Position numbers and translations under genes: made by a program | NCBI GenBank assembly: GCA_038237745.1 | Contig: JBBRYJ010000009.1 | Span: 1 to 64,000, forward strand | DNA: 64,000 bases | Direction: 5' to 3' | Source: DASQEH01 sp038237745 | GTDB taxonomy: Bacteria > Actinomycetota > Actinomycetes > Propionibacteriales > Nocardioidaceae | The notes under the pieces: model-generated | What the model was told of the DNA's origin: nothing | Seen by the model: only the letters and a program-made list of their open reading frames with translations | Databases searched by the model: none | Shown here: in pieces, positions 43,260 through 53,503 of the stretch | Numbering within the stretch: the first letter of the stretch is position 1 | Layout: each line of letters starts with the position of its first letter

Positions 43260-46142
43260 ATGACAGAGCGCCCGACGCTGGCCACCCTCGAGTCATCGGC
43301 ACCGTTCTCCCGGCGACACATCGGTCCCGACACAGCCGAGCAGTCGGCGATGTTGAAGGCGCTCGGCTACGACACGCTCGAGGATCTCCTCTACGCCGCG
43401 ATGCCCGACACCATCCGGACTGACAAGCCGTTGGACCTGCCGCCTGCGCTGAGTGAGGTCGAGGTTCGGAACGCGCTCGCAGCTCTGGCAGCCCGTAACA
43501 ACCCGTTGGTGCCCATGATCGGCCTCGGCTACCACGGGACCGTGACTCCGGCGGTCATCCGTCGCAACGTGCTCGAAGACCCGTCCTGGTACACGGCGTA
43601 CACGCCGTACCAGCCGGAGATCTCTCAGGGCCGCCTCGAGGCCCTGTTGAACTTCCAGACGATGGTCGGGGACCTGTGCGGCCTCCCGACGGCGAACGCC
43701 TCGCTGCTCGATGAGGCCACCGCAGCCGCGGAAGCGATGACCCTGGTCCGAAGGGCCAACAAGAAGAACACCTCCACGCGGTTCGTGGTCGACGACGACT
43801 GCCTGCCACAGACCTTGGCCGTGCTGCGGACCCGAGCGGCGGCGATGGGTCTCGCAATAGAGGTGTGCGACGTCTACGACACGCTCCCGACCGAGGACAT
43901 CGCCGGGGTGCTCATCCAGTATCCCGGTGCGAGCGGTCGGGTCGCTGACCCTCGGCCTGTTATCCAGGCTGCCCACGAAGCGGGGGCGCTGGTGGTCGTA
44001 GCCGCTGATCTGTTGGCGCTCACCATCCTGGAAGCCCCCGGGGAGTTGGGAGCCGATGTGGTGGTCGGCTCGAGCCAGCGTTTCGGCGTCCCGCTGTTCT
44101 ACGGTGGTCCCCACGCGGGTTTCATGGCCGTCGCCTTGGGTCTCGAGCGCCACCTTCCCGGCCGGCTGGTAGGGGTCTCGGTCGACTCCGAGGGCCGGCC
44201 GGCTTACCGGTTGGCGCTGCAGACGCGGGAGCAGCACATCCGCCGCGACAAGGCGACGTCGAACATCTGCACCGCCCAGGTCCTGCTTGCGGTCGCGGCA
44301 GCGATGTATGCCGTCTACCACGGCCCGGTGGGTCTTCGCCGGATCGCCAGGCGGGTCCACCGCTACGCTGCCGTGCTGGCCGAGGCGCTACGCCAGGCGG
44401 GAGCCACTGTCGAGCACGACTGCTTCTTCGACACCGTCAGCGTCCTGGTGCCGGGTGACGCCAACGCAGTCCGAGAGCGTGCGCGCGACAGGGGGCTGCA
44501 CCTCGGCACCTCGGGCCCGGACCGGGTGCGCGTGGCGCTGTCGGAGGTGACGACCAGGGAGCACCTGTTGTCGGTGCTCGAGGCGTTCGGCGTCGACGAT
44601 GTCGACATCGACGGGCTCGACTCGGTGACGGCCGACGTCATCGGGCCCGAGCTGCGCCGGGCCTCCGAGTTCCTGACCCATCCGGTTTTCACGGAGCACC
44701 GCTCCGAGACCGACCTATTGAGGTACCTCCGGCGCCTCTCCGACCGCGACTACGCCCTCGACCGGGGGATGATCCCGCTCGGCTCCTGCACCATGAAGCT
44801 CAACGCCACCGTGGAGATGGAGCCGATCGGCCTGCCCGGCTTCGCGGACCTGCACCCGTTCGCACCGGCCGAGGACGCGGCGGGCTATCTCGAGATCGTG
44901 GCGACGCTCGAACGCTGGCTTGCCGAGGTCACCGGCTATGCGCAGGTGTCGGTACAGCCGAACGCAGGGTCACAGGGCGAGCTGGCCGGCCTGCTCGCCA
45001 TCCGTGGCTACCACGAGGCAAGGGGCGACGGCGGCCGAGACGTGTGCCTGATCCCTTCGAGCGCCCATGGGACCAACGCGGCGTCGGCCGTGATGGCAGG
45101 AATGCGGGTCGTCGTGGTCAAGGCGGCCATCGACGGCTCAGTCGATCTGGAGGATCTTCGGGAGCAGTGCGAGGCTCATCACAACGACCTCGCCGCCATC
45201 ATGGTCACCTACCCGTCGACACACGGTGCGTTCGAGGGCACCATCATCGAGCTGTGCGAGGTCGTGCACACACACGGCGGCCAGGTGTACGTCGACGGTG
45301 CCAACCTCAACGCACTGCTGGGTCTGTCGAAGCCAGGGTCCTTCGGCGGTGACGTGTCCCACCTCAACCTGCATAAGACGTTCTGCATCCCGCACGGCGG
45401 CGGGGGGCCTGGGGTCGGCCCGGTGGCCGTCGCCTCACACCTGGTGCCCTACCTCCCGAGCCACCCTCAGCATCCCGACCCCGAGCGTCGAGACGGAGTG
45501 GGGCCGGTGAGTGCGGCACCGTTCGGTTCGGCCGGCATCCTGCCCATCTCCTGGGCCTACATCGCCCTTATGGGCGGACCGGGTCTCACGGAGGCCACAT
45601 CGGTCGCAATCCTCTCCGCCAACTACATCGCCCACCGGCTCAAGGACCACTTCCCGGTGCTGTTCAAGGGCCACGGCGACCTCGTCGCCCATGAGTGCAT
45701 CCTCGACCTCCGATCCCTCACCACGTCGAGCGGGGTGAGCGTCGACGACGTGGCCAAGCGTCTCGTCGACTACGGCTTCCATGCCCCGACGATGAGCTTT
45801 CCCGTGCCAGGGACGTTCATGGTGGAGCCGACCGAGTCGGAGAGTCTCAAGGAGATCGACCGGTTCTGCGATGCGATGGTCGCTATCCGCAGCGAGATCG
45901 GGGCCATCGGAGCCGGTGACACGGCACTGGCCGACAGTCCGCTCACTCACGCACCGCACACGACGGAGGTGCTGCTGGGGGAGTGGTCGAGGGTGTACTC
46001 GCGAGAGACGGGCGCCTTTCCGGCCGGGCGCAACCCCGACAAGTACTGGCCCCCGGTCGGTCGGGTCGACCAGGCCTACGGTGACCGCCACCTCGTCTGC
46101 TCGTGTCCCGACGTCAGTGCGTTCGCGGAGTCCCGCGCTTGA
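43260..46142 (+). CDS. gcvP: Glycine dehydrogenase (decarboxylating), P protein
   Basis: A 960-residue homodimeric-type P protein, decarboxylating glycine and loading its aminomethyl group onto GcvH. Two halves are visible: the N-terminal half (FSRRHIGPDTAEQSAMLKALGYDTLEDLL, TPYQPEISQGRLEALLNFQTMV) and the catalytic C-terminal half with the PLP lysine Lys706 in HLNLHKTFCIPHGGGGPGVGP. DRGMIPLGSCTMKLNA and NAGSQGELAGLLAIR are also diagnostic. Expression is controlled by the glycine riboswitch immediately upstream. Its stop overlaps the next gene's TTG start (TTGA). Confidence 0.97.
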   Translation: MTERPTLATLESSAPFSRRHIGPDTAEQSAMLKALGYDTLEDLLYAAMPDTIRTDKPLDLPPALSEVEVRNALAALAARNNPLVPMIGLGYHGTVTPAVIRRNVLEDPSWYTAYTPYQPEISQGRLEALLNFQTMVGDLCGLPTANASLLDEATAAAEAMTLVRRANKKNTSTRFVVDDDCLPQTLAVLRTRAAAMGLAIEVCDVYDTLPTEDIAGVLIQYPGASGRVADPRPVIQAAHEAGALVVVAADLLALTILEAPGELGADVVVGSSQRFGVPLFYGGPHAGFMAVALGLERHLPGRLVGVSVDSEGRPAYRLALQTREQHIRRDKATSNICTAQVLLAVAAAMYAVYHGPVGLRRIARRVHRYAAVLAEALRQAGATVEHDCFFDTVSVLVPGDANAVRERARDRGLHLGTSGPDRVRVALSEVTTREHLLSVLEAFGVDDVDIDGLDSVTADVIGPELRRASEFLTHPVFTEHRSETDLLRYLRRLSDRDYALDRGMIPLGSCTMKLNATVEMEPIGLPGFADLHPFAPAEDAAGYLEIVATLERWLAEVTGYAQVSVQPNAGSQGELAGLLAIRGYHEARGDGGRDVCLIPSSAHGTNAASAVMAGMRVVVVKAAIDGSVDLEDLREQCEAHHNDLAAIMVTYPSTHGAFEGTIIELCEVVHTHGGQVYVDGANLNALLGLSKPGSFGGDVSHLNLHKTFCIPHGGGGPGVGPVAVASHLVPYLPSHPQHPDPERRDGVGPVSAAPFGSAGILPISWAYIALMGGPGLTEATSVAILSANYIAHRLKDHFPVLFKGHGDLVAHECILDLRSLTTSSGVSVDDVAKRLVDYGFHAPTMSFPVPGTFMVEPTESESLKEIDRFCDAMVAIRSEIGAIGAGDTALADSPLTHAPHTTEVLLGEWSRVYSRETGAFPAGRNPDKYWPPVGRVDQAYGDRHLVCSCPDVSAFAESRA

Positions 46143-47515
46143 GCGAACCTCTCGCCGACGTGACCAGGGCGAGCCTCGACACCATCGTCTCCGAGGGGGC
46201 TGCCACGGGTAGGCTCCCCAGCCTCGCCGCCGCCGTGTTCCGGCGGGGGAGTGCCGAGTGGGAGACCTCGGTCGGGGAACCGCACAACCAGTTCCGGATC
46301 GGCTCGATCTCCAAGACCTTCACCGCCGTCGCTGTCCTGCAGCTGCGCGACGAAGGCGCCGTGGCGCTCGACGATGACGTGGCTGCCCATCTTCCCGACT
46401 CGCCGTACGGAGGCAGCACGATCCGCGGGTTGCTCGCGCACAGCTCTGGGATGACGGCCGAGCCGGCCGGGTCGTGGTGGGAGCGATCACCGGGCAGGAC
46501 ATGGTCGGAGCTCGTGGAGGCGAACACGCCGCCCAGATCCGTCTTCCCGGCCTTCCAGCGGTACCACTACTCCAACCTCGGCTTCGCACTGCTGGGGGAG
46601 CTGGTGGCCCGCAAACGAGGGGTGCCGTGGTGGGAGGCCCTGTCGGCGGGCGTCCTGTCGCCGCTCGGTCTGCTCGACACGACGTACCACCCGCGACACG
46701 ATGCCGCTGCCGGCACGTCGCGGCATCCGATGACCGCCGAACTGATGGCTGAGCCCGCCTTCGACGCGGGTGCGATGGCCCCCGCGGGCCAGCTGTGGAG
46801 CACCGTCCGCGACCTGGCCCTTTGGGGCGACTTCCTCGTCACCGGACATCCGACCGTGCTCAGCCCCTCGAGCCTGGTAGAGATGCGGACAGTGGCGTCG
46901 GGCGATCCCGACGAGCAGCACCGCGGCTGCCACGGCCTGGGCCTGCGGCTGAGTTGGCAGAACTCGGGGACTCTCGTCGGGCATACCGGCTCGATGCCGG
47001 GCTTCCTGGCCGCGCTGTTCGTCGACCCTCTCACCCGGGTCGGCGGTGTGATGTTGACCAACGCGACGACGGGAGTCGACCCCGAGTCCTTCGTCGTTCG
47101 TCTGCTCCAGGCGGCGGCTCGGATTTCCGCACCAGGGACGGGCAACCCTATCAAGGCCGCAGCCCCTGCCGCGGCTCAGGCGCAAGACGTTGCAGCGCGG
47201 GCCGATGTCGCCGATTCGGCCGATCTCGACGGTGACTGGTACTGGGGCAACACGCTCATGACTCTCGTACCCACTGCCAGCGGGTTCCGGCTGAGGTTGT
47301 CGGAGGCGACGCGCAGCTTCGAAGCCGTCGGCGAGGACCGCTACCGGGGGTGCGACGGCTACTTCGCCGGGGAGGACCTGCGCGCCGTACGCCTCGAAGA
47401 CGGGTCCGTGTCGCACCTGGAAGTGGTGAGTTTCATCCTGACCCGATCACCGTACGACCCGAATGCCCCGATTCCGGGCGGATCCCCGAGCCCACTGGCC
47501 TCCGCGGGCGGATGA
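46139..47515 (+). CDS. Serine hydrolase (beta-lactamase/penicillin-binding-protein-like)
   Basis: A 458-residue class C beta-lactamase-fold hydrolase. Catalytic motifs: SxxK in GSISKTF (Ser56, Lys59), YxN in YHYSNLGFALL and HTG in LVGHTGSMPGF. After about residue 350 an alanine-rich linker leads to a small beta-sheet domain (DGDWYWGNTLMTLVPTASGFRLRL...). No signal peptide is present, so the enzyme seems cytoplasmic. The TTG at 46139 is coupled to the gcvP stop; no other start retains the N-terminal helix. Substrate unknown, perhaps a peptide or ester. Confidence 0.85.
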   Translation: MSEPLADVTRASLDTIVSEGAATGRLPSLAAAVFRRGSAEWETSVGEPHNQFRIGSISKTFTAVAVLQLRDEGAVALDDDVAAHLPDSPYGGSTIRGLLAHSSGMTAEPAGSWWERSPGRTWSELVEANTPPRSVFPAFQRYHYSNLGFALLGELVARKRGVPWWEALSAGVLSPLGLLDTTYHPRHDAAAGTSRHPMTAELMAEPAFDAGAMAPAGQLWSTVRDLALWGDFLVTGHPTVLSPSSLVEMRTVASGDPDEQHRGCHGLGLRLSWQNSGTLVGHTGSMPGFLAALFVDPLTRVGGVMLTNATTGVDPESFVVRLLQAAARISAPGTGNPIKAAAPAAAQAQDVAARADVADSADLDGDWYWGNTLMTLVPTASGFRLRLSEATRSFEAVGEDRYRGCDGYFAGEDLRAVRLEDGSVSHLEVVSFILTRSPYDPNAPIPGGSPSPLASAGG

Positions 47516-47522
47516 GGGCCTG

Positions 47523-48905
47523 TCAGCTGGCCTGGCTGACGCTCGACATGTTGAAGTCGGGCACTCGCAGCGGGGGAGTGGCGGTACGCGGGAAGTAGTC
47601 GCCCCACTCCCGGGAGAAGGAGCGTACGGACTCACCTGCCTCGGTGAAGCGACCGAGGAGGTCGATCGGGCTCTCGTTGAACCGGAAGTTGTTGACGGCC
47701 CCGACCACCTCGCCGCCCTCCACCAGGTAGACACCGTCTCGGGTCAGGCCGGTGAGCAGCAGAGTGTGGGGGTCGACCTCGCGGATGTACCAGAGGCAGG
47801 TCAGCAGCAGGCCTCGATCGGTGTTCGCCACCAACTGGTCGACCGACCCGCTCGCCGCGTCGACGGACAGGGCCAGGTTGTCGATCAGAGGCGTCTCCAG
47901 CAGACCGGTCTGGGCCGCAGAGTAGCGAGACGTTCCGAGCGCCCGCAGCGTACCCGCGCTGATCCAGTCCGTGGCGGCGAGTAGCATCCCGTTGTCGAAG
48001 ACGCTGTCAGTGGACGAGCCCGAGGTCGCCGTGACGAAGGGCATGGCGAGCAGACCCGGCAGGTGTGGATCGGACCGCAGGCGGACGCGTGGGTCCACGA
48101 TCTGCTCGCCGACCCGGGTGCGGCCGTCGGGACCGCTGAAGACCGTTCTGCCGTCAGCAGCGTCCCGGCCACTGGAGACGAAGTAGGCGTAGACCGCCAG
48201 GTCGGCCATGGCGGTCGGGGGGAGGATCGTCTCGTAGCGGCCGGCCGGCATCTCGATCCGACGCCGGCCCCAGCCCAGCCGGCGTACGAGCTCCCCGGTG
48301 AGCTCCTCGACCCTCACGTCCTGAATCACCTCTCCTGCCTGCCCGACCCAGGCCGAGGACGACAGGTCGTCCGGCTTGGCCGTGATGCCGACGTGTGCGG
48401 TCGGCTGTTCGTGGCGCAGGCGAAGGCCCGTGGACGACGCGACATACGTGGTCGTGACGTCCTGCTCGGCGTAGCCGTAGAGCAGCCGCCCTTCTCGGCG
48501 GAAGCGATGGAACGCAGCTCCGAGTGGCGTGGCGAAGTCGGTGAAGGCGTCGACGCTCGTCACGCCTGCGATCTCGTCGAAGTCGTGGGCCGCCTCGCCG
48601 GCAAGCAGCTCGGCCCCGTCGGGTGACGGTCCTGCTGCCCTCGCAGCGCCGTCGGCGGCGCGGACCAGTTCACGGACCTGGGTCGCGCTGGTGGCGGAGC
48701 GCGTGACGACGCCAGCAGCCCGCCCGCTGGATCCGTCGACGATAGAGACGACGGTGAGGTGGGCGCCGGTCATGACACCGTTGGTCGTCAGTGTGTTGTT
48801 GGCCCACCGCAGGTTGGCCGTGGAGGAGACGCGGAGTACGACGACAGACTCGTCGGCCGTCGTAGAGCTCAGGGCGAGCTCGGCGAGGTCCTGGGGTGTG
48901 GTCAT
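47523..48905 (-). CDS. tldE: TldE/PmbA-family metallopeptidase subunit
   Basis: A 460-residue protein of the TldD/PmbA superfamily, lacking the zinc HExxxH motif and thus the non-catalytic TldE partner. Diagnostic segments are VSSTANLRWANNTLTTNGVMTGAHLTVVSIVDG, RLRHEQPTAHVGITAKPDDLSSSAWVGQAG, GRTVFSGPDGRTRVGEQIVDPRVRL and GVYLVEGGEVVGAVNNFRFNESPIDLL. The start lies one base after the tldD stop. TldD/E form a heterodimeric protease that degrades unfolded peptides and processes some RiPPs in other bacteria; no RiPP genes are visible here. Confidence 0.92.
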   Translation of the reverse strand: MTTPQDLAELALSSTTADESVVVLRVSSTANLRWANNTLTTNGVMTGAHLTVVSIVDGSSGRAAGVVTRSATSATQVRELVRAADGAARAAGPSPDGAELLAGEAAHDFDEIAGVTSVDAFTDFATPLGAAFHRFRREGRLLYGYAEQDVTTTYVASSTGLRLRHEQPTAHVGITAKPDDLSSSAWVGQAGEVIQDVRVEELTGELVRRLGWGRRRIEMPAGRYETILPPTAMADLAVYAYFVSSGRDAADGRTVFSGPDGRTRVGEQIVDPRVRLRSDPHLPGLLAMPFVTATSGSSTDSVFDNGMLLAATDWISAGTLRALGTSRYSAAQTGLLETPLIDNLALSVDAASGSVDQLVANTDRGLLLTCLWYIREVDPHTLLLTGLTRDGVYLVEGGEVVGAVNNFRFNESPIDLLGRFTEAGESVRSFSREWGDYFPRTATPPLRVPDFNMSSVSQAS

Positions 48906-48906
48906 C

Positions 48907-50421
48907 TCAGCGGCCCGCCTCTGCCGCCGTGTTGAGGACGTTGACGTCCCGGAAGCGCGCCGTCGGGCAGCCGTGGCTGACGGCTGCCACCTGTCCCGGC
49001 TGTGCCTTCCCGCAGTTGAACGCGCCGCCCAGGATCCATGTCTCCTCGCCGCCGACAGCGTCCATCGACCGCCAGAAGTCTGTGGTGGTGGCCTGGTAGG
49101 CCACGTCTCGAAGCTGTCCAAGAAGTCGTCCGTCTCGGATCTCGAAGAACCGCTGACCGGTGAACTGGAAGTTGTACCGCTGCATGTCGATGCTCCAGGA
49201 CCGGTCACCCACGATGTAGATCCCGTGGTCGACCCCGGCGACGAGGTCGTCGGTGCTCACCGCGTCGCTTGAGGCCTTCAGCGAGACGTTGGCCATGCGC
49301 TGGATCGGGATGTGCCCGGGAGAGTCGGCGTGGGCGCAGCCGTTCGACCGGCCCCAGCCCATGAGCTGCGCCATCCGCCTGTCGGTCTGGTAGCCGACGA
49401 GCGTGCCGTCCGCAACGAGGTCGAAGGCCTGGGTCGCCACCCCGTCGTCGTCGTACCCGATCGTCGCCAGGCCGTGCTCGACGGTGCGGTCGCCTGTGAC
49501 GTTCAGCTGAGGTGAGCCGTAGCGGAGGCTGTTGAGCTTGTCGACCGTGGCGAACGACGTGCCCGCATAGTTGGCTTCGTATCCCAGGGCGCGGTCTAGC
49601 TCGGTGGCGTGGCCGATGCTCTCGTGGATCGTGAGCCAGAGGTTGGACGGGTGTATCACGAGGTCGTAGCGACCGGCGTCGACGCTCGGTGCCGCGAGCT
49701 TGTCGGCCAGCAGGTCGGGCAACGTCTCGATGTCGGCGGCCCAGTCGTAGGTGGTGCCGGTGAGGTACTCCCAGCCGCGGCCGGCGGGAGGTGCGATGGT
49801 ACGCATGGAGTCGGAGTTGCTTAGCCTCCGCGACGTTCCATAGATCTCCAGGTCGGGGTTGACCCTCACCCGCTGCTGCGTGGTCGAGGTGCCGTGCGAG
49901 TCGGCGTAGAACTTGTTCTCGCGAACCTGCCCGACCGACGCGGCGACGTGGTCGACGCCGGCGGCTCCCTGGAGCTGGCGGCTCCACTCCTGAAGCAGGG
50001 CGACCTTCTCCGCGACCGGGACGTCGAAGGGGTCGATGTCGTACGAGGACACCCAGGTGGCGTCGGTGTGGACAGGTTCGTCGGCCAGCTCGATCCGCTC
50101 CGACGAGATCGGCTTCGCCACCATGGCGATCCGCACGGCCTGTTCGGTGACACGCACCACCTCGTCGACAGTCAGCGACACACCGGCGGCGAACCCCCAC
50201 GTCCCGTCGACGACCACTCGGACCGCGAACCCGATGTCGTCTCCCTCCGACGCGTCGACCAACGAGGCGTCACGCAGGGCCAACGACTGGGAGTGGAGCC
50301 GTTCGAGCCGGAAGTCCGCATGCTCGGCGTTGAAATCCCGGGCGCGCTGCAGCGCGGCGTCAGCGAGCTTGCGCAGGGGGAGGGCATGGAACTCGGGGTG
50401 GATGTCGTGCTGCGTTGCCAT
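48907..50421 (-). CDS. tldD: TldD-family zinc metallopeptidase subunit
   Basis: A 504-residue catalytic subunit. The zinc motif HExxxH is in LWLTIHESIGHATELDRALGYEANYAGTSF, and the third-ligand region lies in SNGCAHADSPGHIPIQRMANVSLK. The N-terminal part (DFRLERLHSQSLALRDASLVDASEGDDIGFAVRVVVDGTWGFAAG) is typical. It is a leaderless gene with a -10 box at 50430-50435 and is followed by tldE after one base. Confidence 0.93.
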   Translation of the reverse strand: MATQHDIHPEFHALPLRKLADAALQRARDFNAEHADFRLERLHSQSLALRDASLVDASEGDDIGFAVRVVVDGTWGFAAGVSLTVDEVVRVTEQAVRIAMVAKPISSERIELADEPVHTDATWVSSYDIDPFDVPVAEKVALLQEWSRQLQGAAGVDHVAASVGQVRENKFYADSHGTSTTQQRVRVNPDLEIYGTSRRLSNSDSMRTIAPPAGRGWEYLTGTTYDWAADIETLPDLLADKLAAPSVDAGRYDLVIHPSNLWLTIHESIGHATELDRALGYEANYAGTSFATVDKLNSLRYGSPQLNVTGDRTVEHGLATIGYDDDGVATQAFDLVADGTLVGYQTDRRMAQLMGWGRSNGCAHADSPGHIPIQRMANVSLKASSDAVSTDDLVAGVDHGIYIVGDRSWSIDMQRYNFQFTGQRFFEIRDGRLLGQLRDVAYQATTTDFWRSMDAVGGEETWILGGAFNCGKAQPGQVAAVSHGCPTARFRDVNVLNTAAEAGR

Positions 50422-50429
50422 GGGGCCGA

Positions 50430-50435
50430 AGCCTA
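50430..50435 (-). promoter_or_regulatory. -10 box of the leaderless tldD-tldE transcript
   Basis: On the minus strand TAGGCT ends eight bases before the tldD ATG. It is part of an inverted repeat GCCTAC/GTAGGC (50431-50444). No Shine-Dalgarno sequence precedes the ATG. Confidence 0.5.
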
Positions 50436-50515
50436 CAAGTAGGCCTGAGCGACGACTGTGTGGCTCAGGGGGAGGCTGAGAGGAGCGTGGATCACCCGGC
50501 TCGACTGCCTGTCGC

Positions 50516-53503
50516 TCAGCGGGAGCCGATCAGCGAGCCGTGTTGACCAGCCTCGACCTTTAGCTGCGCAGGGATACGCACGCGTAGGTCGGACAGGTGA
50601 CTGACGATGCCGACGCACCGACCGCCTGATCGCAGGGAGTCGAGCTCGTCCATCACCTCGTCGAGCGTCTCCGTGTCGAGGGTGCCGAAGCCCTCGTCGA
50701 CGAAGAGCGTGGAGAGCTCGGCGCCGCTGGTCTCGTCGCGCACCAGGTCGGCCAGTCCGAGGGCGAGCGCCAGGCTGACGTAGAAGGTCTCGCCACCCGA
50801 CAGCGTGGCAGGGTCACGGCGCTGTCCGGTGTAGGTGTCGAGAACGAGCAGACCGAGCCCGCCCCGTGTGTCGCCGACACCGCGCTCCATGGAGTGCTGG
50901 AGCTGGTAACGGCCGCCGCAGATGCCGGTCAGCCGGGTGTTGGCCGCCGCGACGACCTGCTCCAGCCGTGCCGCGAGCACATAGTGGGACAGGCGTGTCT
51001 TGGTGGCATTCTCGGCCGCCGTCCCGGCGCACAGCGCGGCGATGGACGCCGCGAGGTCGCGTTGCTCGAGCGCCGGCCACCAGAGCGACAGCTCATCGTC
51101 GAGCTGGGTGACGAGCTCGACGAGCCGGTCACGTCGGCGGGCGAGGTTGTCAGCTGCCGTCCTGGCTGCCATGCGGAGGTCGGCGCATTCCTCGACGCGT
51201 GACTCGAGCCGGAGCAGGTCGGGAGCATGTCGACCCGCCGCCGCAACGAGGACAGGATCGTCGACGACCCTCGTGGCGTCGCGCCTGTCCGCCTCGTACG
51301 TGCGGTTGAGCGCGGCCGCGACGGCGATGTCGGCCTCGGTCGTGACGGCGGACTTCACGTCCTCGGCACAGGCGAAGGGTGTTGGTGCGAGGGCGGCTGA
51401 CAGCCGGCCGCCTGCCTCGGCGGCATCCTCAGTCCGCCGGACGTGGTCGTGGAGGGCTTCTGCCAGGCTGACCGTCGCAGCCAGCCGAGCACGTACGTCC
51501 TTCAGCGTGTCGTCGGCCCGAGCGCCTTTCCCGAGCGCCTCTGCCAGCTCCTGCCGCTTCGTCGCTAGCTCCGACCTCCCGTGCCGCAGTCGGTCCGCAC
51601 GTAGCGCGCACTCGGTGTCGAGGCTTCGGACCTCGTTGTCGAGCTGCGCTCGGCGCTTGTCGAGGTCGCCGATCTGACGGAGCAGGGCCGTCTCGAGCAG
51701 CTGGGCTTCTCGTGCCTCGCCCAGCAGTCCAGCCGCCTTGTGGGCGGCTGCCGACGCCTCTGTCGGCGAGAGCCCGGCTGCTAGCGCCGAAGCGGAGGCC
51801 AGCTCGGCCCGGCTCTGCGCAACAGCGGCGAGGAGCGTCTGGTGCTCCGCTTCCACGGACTGGAAGGTCGACAGTGCGGCTGTCTCGGCCGCGGCCGTTA
51901 CGGGCTCTGCGGTGGGCACCGCCGGCGCCGGATGGTCAGGATTGCCGCAGACAAGGCATCCGACGCCGTCGCTCAACTGGCCCGCGAGCTCGGCGGCCAT
52001 GCCCCGAAGCCGCAGCTCTCGGAGGTCGAGCCAGTGCGACTGGACCTGAAGCTTGTGCTCGAGGGCGCCCCGGAGACTCTCCTGAAGCGTAGTCAGCGCG
52101 TCGCCGGCGCGGGTGGCCCGCTCGGCACCTGACGACCTCTCCTCGGCCTGGGCCACAGTGGCCCGGGCGACCGGCTCGGTGGCCGCGAGCGTGGACACCT
52201 GCCTTAGTCGCTTCCGTGCCTCCGTGAGCAGGGCAGGGACGCTCGTGGCCACCTCTCGCCGGGCATCGCGCCGTGACTCCAGGACGGTCAGCTCACGCTC
52301 CTGGATGCTGAGAGCGGCCGTCAGGCCGTCGACCGCGCGCTCTACCGTTGTCGCGGCCTCGAGACGTCCGGCCGTTGCGCGCAGACGAGAGGCGGCCGAG
52401 TCGACGTCGGCAGGCGCGCGGATGTCGTAGGGGTCGATGGTGACGTCGGGGCAGCCCGGGGCCAGCTGAGTCACCCGGTCACGCGCAGCAGCGAGTGCTT
52501 CGGCACGGTCGGCGAGGAGGTCGAGCAACGGAGCGACGGACCGGGCGGCCTCGGCGCGTCGGACCCGCTCCCCTCGGTGGAGGACGACCCCTTCGACCGC
52601 CTGGAGCTCCCGCAGCCGCTCGATGGCACACTCGCGGCGGTGCTGCCGGTCGCTCAGCTCGCGGCCGCCGTCGAGCGCGTGTTGCGCCCGTTTGAGCCGG
52701 GTCTCGGCGACCGCCTCGTGCTGGCGGGCGGTGAAGGCATCGGCCTCGGTGCGCTGCAGGAGCTCTTGGAGGCCCTCCTCAGCGCTCGTGAAGCTCTCAC
52801 GTCCGAGCAGGCCTTCGAACGTCTCGTCGGCCTCAGTGCACACCTCGTTGGCCCGGGTCAGCAGCTGGCAGATCGTAGTCTCGCGCGACTCGAGAGCCCG
52901 GTCGCGGCTACGGCGCTGCTCGACCAGCCAGGCTTCGATACTCGCGAACCTGCGCGTCTCGAACAGGGACTCCAAGACGTCGTGGCGCTCCTTTGCACCC
53001 GAGCGGAGGAACGTCTGGAACAATCCCTGGGGGAGCATCACCACCTGGCAGAACTGCTCGCGGTTCATGCCGAGAACCCGCGTGACGAGCAGACCGGCCT
53101 CGTCCAGCCGCGTGGCACGCGTCACCCAGCTGCCGTCGACGAGCTCTTCGACGAGTGCCTTGGCGACCTGGTCGACGTGGCCCGCCCGGGCACGTCTGGA
53201 CGGCCGAGCCCATGCCGGCGAGCGGCGGAGCCGGAGCCTACGCCCGCGCAGCGTCACGTCGAGGACGACTGTCGGCACTGCCTCAGCAGCGGCGTGGTGG
53301 CTCTTGAGGTCCTTGGCACTGTTGCGCCCCCCGGGCACGGAGCCGAACAACCCGAAGCAGATCGCGTCGAGGATGGTGGTCTTACCCGCTCCGGTCTGAC
53401 CCGTGAGCAGGAAGACGCCCGCGTCGTTGAGCGGTCCGAAGTCGACGATCTCCGTGCCGGCGAAAGGACCGAAGGCGGTGATCTCGAGGGTGTGGATCCT
53501 CAT
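50516..53503 (-). CDS. sbcC: SbcC exonuclease ATPase subunit (Rad50-like)
   Basis: A 995-residue SMC-like ATPase of the SbcCD (Mre11-Rad50 type) nuclease that opens hairpins and processes DNA ends. Walker A is FLLTGQTGAGKTTILDAICFGLFG near residue 35. Long coiled-coil arms follow, with a zinc-hook motif CLVCGNPDHPAP near residue 515. At the C-terminus are the signature LSGGETFYVSLALALGLADLV and Walker B TLFVDEGFGTLD. The ATG overlaps the sbcD stop (ATGA). Together with sbcD it follows fdhD and pepN in one minus-strand run. Confidence 0.96.
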   Translation of the reverse strand: MRIHTLEITAFGPFAGTEIVDFGPLNDAGVFLLTGQTGAGKTTILDAICFGLFGSVPGGRNSAKDLKSHHAAAEAVPTVVLDVTLRGRRLRLRRSPAWARPSRRARAGHVDQVAKALVEELVDGSWVTRATRLDEAGLLVTRVLGMNREQFCQVVMLPQGLFQTFLRSGAKERHDVLESLFETRRFASIEAWLVEQRRSRDRALESRETTICQLLTRANEVCTEADETFEGLLGRESFTSAEEGLQELLQRTEADAFTARQHEAVAETRLKRAQHALDGGRELSDRQHRRECAIERLRELQAVEGVVLHRGERVRRAEAARSVAPLLDLLADRAEALAAARDRVTQLAPGCPDVTIDPYDIRAPADVDSAASRLRATAGRLEAATTVERAVDGLTAALSIQERELTVLESRRDARREVATSVPALLTEARKRLRQVSTLAATEPVARATVAQAEERSSGAERATRAGDALTTLQESLRGALEHKLQVQSHWLDLRELRLRGMAAELAGQLSDGVGCLVCGNPDHPAPAVPTAEPVTAAAETAALSTFQSVEAEHQTLLAAVAQSRAELASASALAAGLSPTEASAAAHKAAGLLGEAREAQLLETALLRQIGDLDKRRAQLDNEVRSLDTECALRADRLRHGRSELATKRQELAEALGKGARADDTLKDVRARLAATVSLAEALHDHVRRTEDAAEAGGRLSAALAPTPFACAEDVKSAVTTEADIAVAAALNRTYEADRRDATRVVDDPVLVAAAGRHAPDLLRLESRVEECADLRMAARTAADNLARRRDRLVELVTQLDDELSLWWPALEQRDLAASIAALCAGTAAENATKTRLSHYVLAARLEQVVAAANTRLTGICGGRYQLQHSMERGVGDTRGGLGLLVLDTYTGQRRDPATLSGGETFYVSLALALGLADLVRDETSGAELSTLFVDEGFGTLDTETLDEVMDELDSLRSGGRCVGIVSHLSDLRVRIPAQLKVEAGQHGSLIGSR